This document shows positions 1 through 5,990 of a stretch of 8,341 nt of DNA, one piece after another (position 1 is the first letter of the stretch; each line of letters starts with the position of its first letter). The stretch is from Bacteroidota bacterium (GTDB taxonomy: Bacteria > Bacteroidota > Bacteroidia > 2-12-FULL-35-15): assembly GCA_026391935.1 (NCBI GenBank), contig JAPLDC010000487.1:1-8341 (forward strand), in the 5' to 3' direction. The translations under genes and the position numbers were made by a program. The notes beneath the pieces were generated by a model. That model ran no database searches, had not been told where the DNA came from, and worked only from the letters and a program-made list of their open reading frames with translations.

Positions 1-1
1 T

Positions 2-187
2 ATTCAACTTAAAGGAAAATTTATCATCCCTGAAAATGAACTATTGACAACAGCAAAAAAAAGTTATTATAAAAAGTACCCATTTGCTATTGCTATCCCT
101 GGAGACTTGTGGATATTAGAGTTTGAGTATATTAAATTCACAGACAATACCTTAGGCTTTGGAAAAAAATTAATTTGGAATAAATAA
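2..187 (+). CDS. YhbP/UPF0306-family protein, C-terminal fragment
   Basis: The reading frame is open from the left edge to a TAA stop and encodes the last 61 residues of a protein whose start lies outside the window. The stretch IKFTDNTLGFGKK near the C-terminus is the hallmark end of the E. coli YhbP (UPF0306) family, which has the pyridoxamine 5'-phosphate oxidase-like split-barrel flavin-binding fold. The preceding QLKG and the AKKSYYKKYPFA region also align with YhbP as I remember it. The biochemical role of the family is not established. Only 6 bases separate its stop from the tryptophanase start, so the two may be cotranscribed. The family call is fairly secure; function is not inferred. 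Confidence 0.82.
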   Translation: MQLKGKFIIPENELLTTAKKSYYKKYPFAIAIPGDLWILEFEYIKFTDNTLGFGKKLIWNK

Positions 188-193
188 AATCAT

Positions 194-1573
194 ATGGAAG
201 AATTTAAAACGATCATCGAGCCATTTAAAATTAAAATGGTTGAACAAATAAAAGTTACTTCAAAAGAAGAACGAATAGAGTATTTAAAAACAGCACATTT
301 TAATCCATTTCTGCTGAACTCTGACAAAGTAATGATTGATTTTTTAACGGATAGCGGTACATCTGCTATGAGTTCAAATCAATGGGCGGGAATAATGCAG
401 GGTGATGAATCCTATGCAGGAGCTAGCAGTTGGCACAAAATGAGAGATTCTATTCTTGATCTTACCGGACACGAATATATTTTGCCAGTTCATCAAGGAA
501 GAGCAGGTGAAAGAATTCTTTACGGATATCTTGGCGGAAAAGGTAAAACATTTATCAGCAACACTCATTTCGACACGACCAGAGCAAATATTGAATTTTC
601 AGGAGCGGAAGCAATCGATATAGCTATTGAAGAAGGAAAGAATCCAAAATTATTCCATCCTTTTAAAGGGAACATTGATCTGAACAAGTTGGAAGAACTT
701 ATCAAAGAAAAGGGGGCAGAAAATATTGCCGCGGTGATATTAACAGTTACTAACAACAGCGGTGGAGGTCAACCCGTTAGTATGGAAAACGCCAAAGCAA
801 TTTCAGGAATTTGTAAAAAACATAAGATAAATTATTTCCTTGATTGCTGCCGGGTAGCAGAAAATGCTTATTTCATCAAGCATAGAGAAGAAGAATATAA
901 AAACAAAACATACAAAGAAATAGCTCAGGAAATGTTCTCCTTAGTAGATGGCGCTATAATGAGTGCTAAAAAAGATGCATTGGTTAATATGGGAGGGTTT
1001 CTTTCCTTAAAAAATGAAGAACTTTTTATCGAATGCAAAAATCTATTGATCATTACTGAAGGATTTGCAACTTATGGCGGACTTTCCGGAAGAGATATGG
1101 AGGCATTAGCCATTGGATTAAAAGAAGTATTTGAACCTGATTATCTACATTATAGAATTAGAAGTACAGCTTTTCTTGGTGAAAGATTAAAAGAAATGGG
1201 TGTACCATTGATGTGGCCTATTGGAGGACATGCTGTATACATCGATGCGAAAGAACTCTATTCTCATATTCCTGTTGATGAATACCCCGGACAAGCGTTG
1301 GTTTGTGAACTATATCTGAAAGGTGGAATCAGAACCGTTGAAATTGGCTCTGTAATGTTTGGGAAATATGATGAAAATGGAAAATTAATTCCTGCAGCAA
1401 TGGAATTAGTAAGACTTGCAATTCCGAGAAGAGTATACACTCAAAGTCATATCGAATATGTTATTGAAGTTTTTGAAAAAATAATGTCAGACAAAAATAA
1501 TGCTAGAGGATTAAAAATTATTGAAGAACCAAAATTTTTAAGACATTTTACAAGCAAATTCATTCAGAAATAA
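194..1573 (+). CDS. tnaA: Tryptophanase (L-tryptophan indole-lyase)
   Basis: This PLP enzyme of the cytosol splits L-tryptophan into indole, pyruvate and ammonia. The 459-residue protein is close to the family length (E. coli TnaA 471, tyrosine phenol-lyase about 456) and aligns end to end. Visible active-site features are HQGR at 100-103 (phosphate binding), Y74, N188, D217 and R220 (PLP ring contacts), the Schiff-base lysine K260 in SAKKD, and R412 in IPRRVYT (carboxylate binding). Three positions separate tryptophanase from tyrosine phenol-lyase. Here they are D127 (HFDTTR), I384 (VEIGS) and H451 (RHFT), all tryptophanase-like rather than Thr/Arg/Phe. Oddities are HQGRAGE where HQGRGAE or HQGRAAE is usual, and a Cys-Cys pair at 218-219 between D217 and R220. 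No Shine-Dalgarno and no TnaC-type leader peptide is seen, and only 6 bases separate it from the gene before, so its promoter may lie outside the window. Confidence 0.93.
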   Translation: MEEFKTIIEPFKIKMVEQIKVTSKEERIEYLKTAHFNPFLLNSDKVMIDFLTDSGTSAMSSNQWAGIMQGDESYAGASSWHKMRDSILDLTGHEYILPVHQGRAGERILYGYLGGKGKTFISNTHFDTTRANIEFSGAEAIDIAIEEGKNPKLFHPFKGNIDLNKLEELIKEKGAENIAAVILTVTNNSGGGQPVSMENAKAISGICKKHKINYFLDCCRVAENAYFIKHREEEYKNKTYKEIAQEMFSLVDGAIMSAKKDALVNMGGFLSLKNEELFIECKNLLIITEGFATYGGLSGRDMEALAIGLKEVFEPDYLHYRIRSTAFLGERLKEMGVPLMWPIGGHAVYIDAKELYSHIPVDEYPGQALVCELYLKGGIRTVEIGSVMFGKYDENGKLIPAAMELVRLAIPRRVYTQSHIEYVIEVFEKIMSDKNNARGLKIIEEPKFLRHFTSKFIQK

Positions 1574-1615
1574 TTATTGGTAACTCAAAATAGTATCAAG
1601 TAAAATAATTACATA

Positions 1616-1645
1616 AGAATTTCTTTATTTTAGAAAAGAAATTCT
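1616..1645. repeat. Perfect 11-bp inverted repeat downstream of tnaA
   Basis: AGAATTTCTTT (1616-1626) and AAAGAAATTCT (1635-1645) are perfect reverse complements separated by 8 bases. The hairpin begins 43 bases after the tnaA stop and could end or protect the tnaA transcript. It is AT-rich and has no downstream T run, so a call of intrinsic terminator is not justified. It could equally be a protein-binding palindrome upstream of the regulator gene. Confidence 0.5.
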
Positions 1646-1677
1646 AAGTAAATGAAGTTAATACAAGAAAATAATTA

Positions 1678-1703
1678 TTTGACAAATATCTATTTTTGTC
1701 AAA
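1678..1703. promoter_or_regulatory. Perfect palindrome TTTGACAAA-N8-TTTGTCAAA with embedded -7-like element
   Basis: Two 9-bp arms (1678-1686 and 1695-1703) are exact reverse complements with 8 bases between them, about 97 bases before the FNR-like regulator gene. The right half contains TATTTTTG (1691-1698), which fits the Bacteroidota -7 consensus TAnnTTTG. No matching -33 TTTG is seen at the expected 19-21 bases upstream. The site could be an operator over the regulator promoter or a short hairpin. The symmetry is certain; the function is inferred. Confidence 0.45.
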
Positions 1704-1760
1704 ATTTTCTTATTTTTAATACAATTATTAAACATTATTACTTCAATCATTTTATTTAAC

Positions 1761-1777
1761 ATGACACGGGTGTTCAT
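1761..1777. promoter_or_regulatory. Degenerate FNR-like half-site and palindrome before the fnr-like gene
   Basis: ATGACACGGGTGTTCAT starts with the ATGAC half-site found in the three good boxes of this window, but the second half does not match at the 4-base spacing. It contains the perfect 10-bp palindrome ACACGGGTGT and outer ATGA/TCAT arms. It lies 22 bases before the start codon and overlaps a weak -7-like TTCATTTG (1773-1780), where a bound regulator would repress. Autoregulation is possible but weakly supported. Confidence 0.25.
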
Positions 1778-1799
1778 TTGTCGCTAAAGATTTACTATT

Positions 1800-2516
1800 A
1801 TGAAAATTAATTGTTCAGAATGTAAAAACAGCAATTGTTTTGTAAAGAACCTTAATTCAGAAAAAAAGTTAAGTGAATTAAAAAGTGTTTACAAACTAAA
1901 AGCCGGTCAATTCATTTTCAAAGAGAATAACCCATTTGATGGTATATATATTATTTATACCGGAAAAGTAAAAGTCTTCTCAAGCGGATATAAAGACAAA
2001 ACTCAAATAATCAGACTGGCTAACGATGGATTAATTTTAGGACACAGGAGCGTTGGCAAAAAAAATTATTCTATTTCAGCCAAAACGCTTGATGAAACAA
2101 CAGTATGCTTCATTGATAATGATGTTTTTTATGAAACATTAAAAAGTGATCCTGAATTAACATACAAATTAATGTTGTTTTTTACTGAAGAGTTAAGAAA
2201 TGCTGAAAAAAGAATGAAATCATTAGCCCAGATGACTGTACGAGAAAAAGTGGCAGAAGCAATACTTTTAGCATCAAAAACATTTGGCATAAAAACAGAA
2301 GATCCTAATATAATTGTTGTTGACGCCCTTCTCAACAGAAATGACATTGCTGAAATAGCAGGAATAAGAGTGGAACAATTGATCAGAGAATTGACGGAAT
2401 TAAAAAAAGAAAAAATTATAAGTATCAATAGCAATAAGCATATCGTTATCAATGATGTTAAATCCTTAAACACGCTTATCTCTCCTTACTTCATAGAAAG
2501 TAGCGATTTTCAATAG
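1800..2516 (+). CDS. FNR-like Crp/Fnr-family regulator with four cysteines for a probable Fe-S cluster
   Basis: This is a cytoplasmic DNA-binding transcription factor of 238 residues (E. coli FNR is 250). The N-terminus carries C5-x2-C8-x4-C13, and a fourth cysteine, C103, sits in TVCFIDNDVF at the place of FNR Cys122. This is the ligand set of an oxygen-labile [4Fe-4S] cluster. Residues about 30-115 form the cyclic-nucleotide-type beta-roll (KAGQFIFKE, GIYIIYTGKVKV), followed by the dimer helix (about 120-145) and a winged helix-turn-helix (about 178-218). The recognition helix reads V191-E192-Q193-L194-I195-R196. Glu and Arg match FNR E209 and R213, but FNR Ser212 is replaced by Ile195. The CRP-specific Arg is absent. 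Anaerobic activation of the neighbouring narK, MbnP/MbnH-like and moaA units through their shared palindrome is inferred. NO sensing (NnrR/DNR-like) is an alternative, though those regulators usually lack this cysteine set. Confidence 0.85.
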   Translation: MKINCSECKNSNCFVKNLNSEKKLSELKSVYKLKAGQFIFKENNPFDGIYIIYTGKVKVFSSGYKDKTQIIRLANDGLILGHRSVGKKNYSISAKTLDETTVCFIDNDVFYETLKSDPELTYKLMLFFTEELRNAEKRMKSLAQMTVREKVAEAILLASKTFGIKTEDPNIIVVDALLNRNDIAEIAGIRVEQLIRELTELKKEKIISINSNKHIVINDVKSLNTLISPYFIESSDFQ

Positions 2517-2609
2517 CCATTTTAAGTTCAAAAAACTTATTCTCCCTAATTCTGTATCCTTTTCTAAATAATAAATAAAAACTATAGCCTCTTTTTATTG
2601 TCATAAAAC

Positions 2610-2623
2610 ATGACATACATCAT
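2610..2623. promoter_or_regulatory. FNR/DNR-type operator upstream of narK
   Basis: ATGAC-ATAC-ATCAT has two 5-bp half-sites around a 4-base spacer, the geometry of FNR boxes (TTGAT-N4-ATCAA). Near-identical sites precede the MbnP-like gene and moaA. Its centre (2616.5) lies about 41 bases before the start predicted from the -7-like element at 2644-2651, the class II activator position. An overlapping repeat, TGTCAT-N5-ATGACA (2599-2615), shares its left half. Confidence 0.72.
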
Positions 2624-2643
2624 AGAACCGTGTGATAAAAAAC

Positions 2644-2651
2644 GGCTTTTG
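2644..2651 (+). promoter_or_regulatory. Candidate -7 element of the narK promoter
   Basis: GGCTTTTG matches only the TTTG part of the Bacteroidota consensus TAnnTTTG. The weak TA half and the absence of a -33 box are what an activator-dependent promoter would show. The predicted start near 2657-2658 places the upstream operator at about -41.5. Confidence 0.35.
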
Positions 2652-2653
2652 AG

Positions 2654-2667
2654 ATGACATACTGTAC
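2654..2667. promoter_or_regulatory. Second, half-matching copy of the narK operator
   Basis: ATGACATAC recurs exactly at 2610-2618 and 2654-2662, 44 bases apart, close to four helical turns. The right half here (TGTAC) does not match ATCAT, so it is at best a weak half-site. It sits at the predicted transcription start, where binding would repress. Confidence 0.3.
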
Positions 2668-2720
2668 TCTTTTTTTTTTTACTTTTTTATTTCATATATT
2701 TCGCTTTGAAGATTCAAAAA

Positions 2721-2726
2721 AGGAGG
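2721..2726 (+). promoter_or_regulatory. Strong Shine-Dalgarno of narK
   Basis: AGGAGG lies 7 bases before the ATG at 2734 and fixes that start. It is the only full-strength ribosome binding site in the window; the other genes start after AT-rich sequence without one, as is usual in Bacteroidota. Confidence 0.75.
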
Positions 2727-2733
2727 AAAATAT

Positions 2734-3939
2734 ATGGTAGGTTTTAAAACTTTCTTAAAAGCAGGACACGGACCTACTTTGTTTTCTGCGTTTTTATATT
2801 TCGACTTTTGCTTCGCTATCTGGGTTTTGAATGGTGCCATGGCTCCATTTATTAGCGAAGAGTTTCATTTATCACCTTCACAAAAAGGCTTCATGATCTC
2901 TGTGCCGATATTTGCGGGAGCCTTGCTTCGCTTTCCACTTGGTTTATTAGGTCAATACATCGGCCGTAAAACGGCTGGAATTTTATCAATGCTATTTGTA
3001 TTTGTCGGTTTATTGTACGGTTATTTTTGGGTTGATACTTTTTCGGAAGTCATTAATATGGGTGTCCTTCTTGGAATTGGTGGTGCAAGTTTTGGTATTG
3101 CACTTTCTTTAGGTTCCGGCTGGTTTCCTCCAAAATACAAAGGATTAGCAATGGGTATTGCCGGTGCAGGAAATAGCGGAACAGTTCTCACAATGTTGTT
3201 CGCTCCTCCATTAGCTATACATTATGGATGGCAAGCAGTATATGGCATAGCAGCACTTTTTATGTTAGTACCGATTATTGTAATGCTCATATTTGCTAAA
3301 GAACCACCAGACAGAGACAAACAAACATTAATGGAACATTTAAGTTGTTTAATTGAAAAAGACGGCTGGTCATTTAATTTTATTTATATAATCACATTTG
3401 GCGGGTTTATTGGCTTAGCAAATTTTTTGCCCACCTATTTTTACGATCAATTTCATGTATCAAAAGTTGAAGCTGGACAACTTACTATGATTGCAGCATT
3501 GATTGGAAGTATATTGAGAATTGTCGGAGGATGGATTTCAGATCGTTTAGGAGGAATTACGACGCTATCATTTGTATTGGTAATTATCATAGTAACCATG
3601 CTAATTGCTGGTTTACCAATAAACATAACCTCAACAACCATTTTATTTATTATTTGTTTTGCTGCTCTCGGAGCAGGAAATGGAGCCTTATTCCAATTGG
3701 TGCCTTTGCGATGGCCATTTGCAACTGTAGTTGCCAGCAGCATGATTGGAGAAATAGGTGCATTAGGTGGAAGCATTATTCCAAATGCTATGGGAATTTC
3801 AAAACAAAGTACAGGTAGCTATTCATGGGGATTTGTTTCATTTGCTTTACTAGCAATTATTGCATTTATAGTTCTCCGATTTGCTCAACGCGACTGGACA
3901 AAAAAATGGGTGGAAAAAGGCGGAAAAGCAAAAGTTTAA
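2734..3939 (+). CDS. narK: NarK/NasA-type nitrate/nitrite transporter (MFS, NNP family)
   Basis: This inner-membrane major facilitator of 401 residues has about 12 hydrophobic segments, at roughly 17-37, 53-73, 80-100, 108-128, 137-160, 167-188, 215-236, 249-267, 275-293, 299-323, 332-352 and 362-382. Nitrate/nitrite-porter features are GIAGAGNSG at 141-149 and the second signature GAGNGALFQLVP at 313-324. Conserved arginines R66 (RFPLG) and R262 (LRIVGGW) match the substrate-binding pair R89/R305 of E. coli NarK. The MFS loop motif GQYIGRK is at 73-79. Sequence alone does not decide between nitrate uptake, nitrate/nitrite exchange and nitrite export. No nitrate reductase gene is in the window. 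The gene has its own promoter region with an FNR-type box and, unlike its neighbours, a strong Shine-Dalgarno. Confidence 0.9.
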   Translation: MVGFKTFLKAGHGPTLFSAFLYFDFCFAIWVLNGAMAPFISEEFHLSPSQKGFMISVPIFAGALLRFPLGLLGQYIGRKTAGILSMLFVFVGLLYGYFWVDTFSEVINMGVLLGIGGASFGIALSLGSGWFPPKYKGLAMGIAGAGNSGTVLTMLFAPPLAIHYGWQAVYGIAALFMLVPIIVMLIFAKEPPDRDKQTLMEHLSCLIEKDGWSFNFIYIITFGGFIGLANFLPTYFYDQFHVSKVEAGQLTMIAALIGSILRIVGGWISDRLGGITTLSFVLVIIIVTMLIAGLPINITSTTILFIICFAALGAGNGALFQLVPLRWPFATVVASSMIGEIGALGGSIIPNAMGISKQSTGSYSWGFVSFALLAIIAFIVLRFAQRDWTKKWVEKGGKAKV

Positions 3940-4048
3940 ATTTGAATTTGAATCTCCAATTGTAATTTCAATTGCTAATTTTATGACAGAATAGTATCCA
4001 GATATTTCATAGAACTTTACATTATATGATATTAAACACATATAAACA

Positions 4049-4062
4049 ATGATAATTATCAT
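4049..4062. promoter_or_regulatory. Perfect FNR/DNR-type palindrome upstream of the MbnP-like gene
   Basis: ATGAT-AATT-ATCAT is a perfect 14-bp palindrome centred 56 bases before the start at 4112, in a 172-base gap after narK. It is the most symmetrical of the three related boxes. A weak -7 candidate, TAATTTCG (4078-4085), would put the operator near -36, so its exact promoter geometry is unclear. Confidence 0.68.
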
Positions 4063-4111
4063 GGAAATCTGAAGAGATAATTTCGAACTTTATTCTTAAA
4101 TAATTTTAAAA

Positions 4112-4843
4112 ATGAAAACGATAATAAAGCTCCTGCCTATTCTCATTTTTGTAACAATTTTGAATAGCTGCAAAAGAGATAAAGATATTGTTCCAGAAAA
4201 AGTTAACTTGAATATGAATGTAAGCTATTCAATTGACGCTCTTCCACTAATATTTGATTCAATCATGTACACAAATGCTGCTGGGAATGTTTATGAAATT
4301 ACACGATTAGAATATTATATTTCAAACATTGTTTTGCATTTAGCTAATGATGAGAATTATGTTTCAAAAGACATCTTCTATATTAATGCGATGGATCAAA
4401 ACACGAATATTCTTAACTTAAAAAATGTTCCAACCGGGAAATATTCATATATAACATTTAACATTGGAATAGATTCTACCAGAAATATCAGCTATTACCT
4501 TACAAATACAGCAGAGAACATAAATATGATCTGGCCTACTTATATGGGTGGCGGTTATCATTTTTTAAAAATGGAAGGACATTTTAATTACGCAAGTAGC
4601 ACTACCGGTTATGCAGTACACCTTGGAAAAAATAGCAGCTTAGTCAGCTGTAGTATAAATAACGAATTTACTATTGACCAAGCCCCATACCAAATTGAAA
4701 TGGTCATGAATATTAACGAATGGTATAAAAGTCCTTACACATACAATCTTGACACAGATGGAAGTTTTACAATGGGAGACATGGTGGCAATGGGGAAAAT
4801 TGCCGCTAATGGAGCGAACGTTTTTAGTTTGAAAAATAATTAA
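4112..4843 (+). CDS. MbnP-like lipoprotein (putative copper-binding partner of a MauG/MbnH-type enzyme)
   Basis: The protein has 243 residues. Its N-terminus is a lipoprotein signal (hydrophobic 5-17, lipobox LNSC with C20), followed by a charged KRDKD, so it is probably anchored in an outer membrane leaflet. The rest resembles the MbnP family: LEYYISNIVL (66-75), VPTGKYSYITFNIGID (106-121), and the conserved W-x-x-GY-x-F-x-K-x-EG region, here W141 to G156 (MIWPTYMGGGYHFLKMEG). In characterised MbnP a tryptophan is oxidised to kynurenine by the di-heme partner MbnH and the site then binds copper with histidines. Candidates here are W141 or W204 with H76, H150, H157 or H170. The MauG/MbnH-like gene starts 4 bases after the stop, which strengthens the call. 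The C-terminal region (TMGDMVAMGKIAANGANVFS) lacks the Met-His I associate with many relatives. Copper binding here is inference. Confidence 0.75.
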   Translation: MKTIIKLLPILIFVTILNSCKRDKDIVPEKVNLNMNVSYSIDALPLIFDSIMYTNAAGNVYEITRLEYYISNIVLHLANDENYVSKDIFYINAMDQNTNILNLKNVPTGKYSYITFNIGIDSTRNISYYLTNTAENINMIWPTYMGGGYHFLKMEGHFNYASSTTGYAVHLGKNSSLVSCSINNEFTIDQAPYQIEMVMNINEWYKSPYTYNLDTDGSFTMGDMVAMGKIAANGANVFSLKNN

Positions 4844-4847
4844 GCAA

Positions 4848-5867
4848 ATGAGATCCAACAACTACCTTTTAGCAACTCTAATAATTTGTATTTCAATTTT
4901 TGTTTTTTCTTGCAAAAAAACAAACAATGAAGAAGTTACTCCGACAGAAGTTTCTACTCTCACCCCTTACATACTTAATACACCAAGTTATTTTCCAAAA
5001 TTGATAATCCCTTCAGATAATCCTTTAACAATTGAGGGAGTTTCCTTGGGGAGAAAATTATATTACGATACTATTATTTCAAATGATGGTCGTGCTTGCG
5101 CTCAATGCCACAGCCAGCAATATGCTTTTACTAGTCCAATACCGAATTCCTTGGGACATATGAATTTGGCATGGAATAATAAATTTTTATGGAATGGATT
5201 AATTGAAGGGACTTTGGAAGACATTATGACCTTTGAGGTAACAGCATTTTTTAATACTAACGTAAATAAATTAAATAGCAGTAGCACTTATCCTGATCTT
5301 TTTAAAAAAGTTTTCAATTCTAATTCTATTACAACAAAACAAGTTGCCTATGCTTTGGCACAATTTATCAGAACACAAGCCAGCACGAATTCCAAATTTG
5401 ATAAATATTTACGCTACGAAACAATGCTAACCTCATCTGAAATAAGCGGATTTGTCCTTTACAATACGGAAAAAGGAGACTGTTTCCATTGTCATAGCCT
5501 TGGATTATTCAATGACAATGCCTATCACAATAACGGTATTGATTCTGTGTTTACAGGAATTAATATGGGAAGATACAATGTTACCCATAACCCAAATGAC
5601 CTGGGAAAATTTAAAACCCCTTCCTTAAGAAATGTCGAATTAACAGCCCCTTATATGCATGACGGAAGATTTGCTACCCTGGAAGATGTCATAGAACATT
5701 ATAATTCTAAAGTAAATAATACAGCAACGCTGGACCCTATCTTTTTTAAACCGAGTCACCTTTACGGATTACAGCTAACTGCTCAGGATAAGATCGATCT
5801 GGTCGCATTTTTAAAAACCCTTACCGACACCACTTTCATAAACAACCCGGCCTTGTCTCAGCCCTAA
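4848..5867 (+). CDS. Di-heme MauG/MbnH-like cytochrome c peroxidase-family lipoprotein
   Basis: This exported protein of 339 residues has a lipoprotein signal (hydrophobic 7-20, lipobox VFSC with C22) and two c-type heme sites, C84-A-Q-C87-H88 and C212-F-H-C215-H216, as in bacterial di-heme peroxidases and MauG. Further family features are FLWNG (113-117, with W115 as likely inter-heme tryptophan), LEDIM (123-127), and KTPSLRNVELTAPYMHDGRFATLEDVIEHYN (256-286, key residues P269, H271, D272, G273). Where classical peroxidases place the axial Met, the alignment suggests Y285, as Tyr294 in MauG. The peroxidase catalytic Glu after the LED motif seems replaced by N136. Both points favour a protein-modifying enzyme over a peroxidase. 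Its likely substrate is the MbnP-like product of the gene 4 bases upstream, by tryptophan-to-kynurenine oxidation. Operon with 4112-4843; the next operator begins 3 bases after its stop. Confidence 0.83.
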   Translation: MRSNNYLLATLIICISIFVFSCKKTNNEEVTPTEVSTLTPYILNTPSYFPKLIIPSDNPLTIEGVSLGRKLYYDTIISNDGRACAQCHSQQYAFTSPIPNSLGHMNLAWNNKFLWNGLIEGTLEDIMTFEVTAFFNTNVNKLNSSSTYPDLFKKVFNSNSITTKQVAYALAQFIRTQASTNSKFDKYLRYETMLTSSEISGFVLYNTEKGDCFHCHSLGLFNDNAYHNNGIDSVFTGINMGRYNVTHNPNDLGKFKTPSLRNVELTAPYMHDGRFATLEDVIEHYNSKVNNTATLDPIFFKPSHLYGLQLTAQDKIDLVAFLKTLTDTTFINNPALSQP

Positions 5868-5870
5868 AAA

Positions 5871-5884
5871 ATGACATAAATCAT
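5871..5884. promoter_or_regulatory. FNR/DNR-type operator upstream of moaA
   Basis: ATGAC-ATAA-ATCAT differs from the narK box at a single spacer base. It begins 3 bases after the stop of the MauG/MbnH-like gene and is centred about 33 bases before a -7-like GTTATTTG (5907-5914), giving a predicted start near 5920 and an operator position of about -42. It would drive a leader of about 157 bases before moaA. Confidence 0.7.
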
Positions 5885-5968
5885 TCATCTTCTTGATTTT
5901 TATTACGTTATTTGTCTATACATCAAGTTATATCTGATTTAAGTATTAAAATTGCTTTCTCGGATGAA

Positions 5969-5976
5969 TAATTTTG
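5969..5976 (+). promoter_or_regulatory. Candidate second -7 element before moaA
   Basis: TAATTTTG is an exact match to the Bacteroidota -7 consensus TAnnTTTG. No TTTG is seen at the expected -33 position. A start here would lie just before the 5991-6035 hairpin, putting that structure at the very 5' end of the message. In so AT-rich a region a chance match is possible. Confidence 0.35.
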
Positions 5977-5990
5977 AAAAAAATTTATGG

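Noticed and set aside
1..193. TnaC-type leader peptide controlling tnaA
   Set aside because: The sequence before tnaA is the coding end of the YhbP-like gene and leaves only 6 bases, so there is no room for a leader peptide with a regulatory Trp.
2129..2473. Minus-strand 114-codon open frame opposite the FNR-like gene
   Set aside because: It lies wholly inside a well-supported gene on the other strand, shows no recognisable family, and has the composition of a shadow frame.
2629..2646. Hairpin CCGT-N10-ACGG before narK
   Set aside because: Four base pairs with a 10-base loop are too weak to separate from chance, and the stretch lies within the presumed promoter.
3453..3818. Overlapping open frames within narK on both strands
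   Set aside because: They lie inside the transmembrane coding region of narK, match no known family and have no start signals of their own.
3940..3990. Terminator after narK from the repeated CAATTG and AATTTGAATTTGAA segments
   Set aside because: The complementary arms are short and mismatched and no T run follows; the pattern is explained by AT-rich sequence.
5892..5927. CTTGAT...ATCAAG as a canonical FNR box (TTGAT/ATCAA)
   Set aside because: The halves are 24 bases apart instead of 4, which does not fit an FNR dimer.
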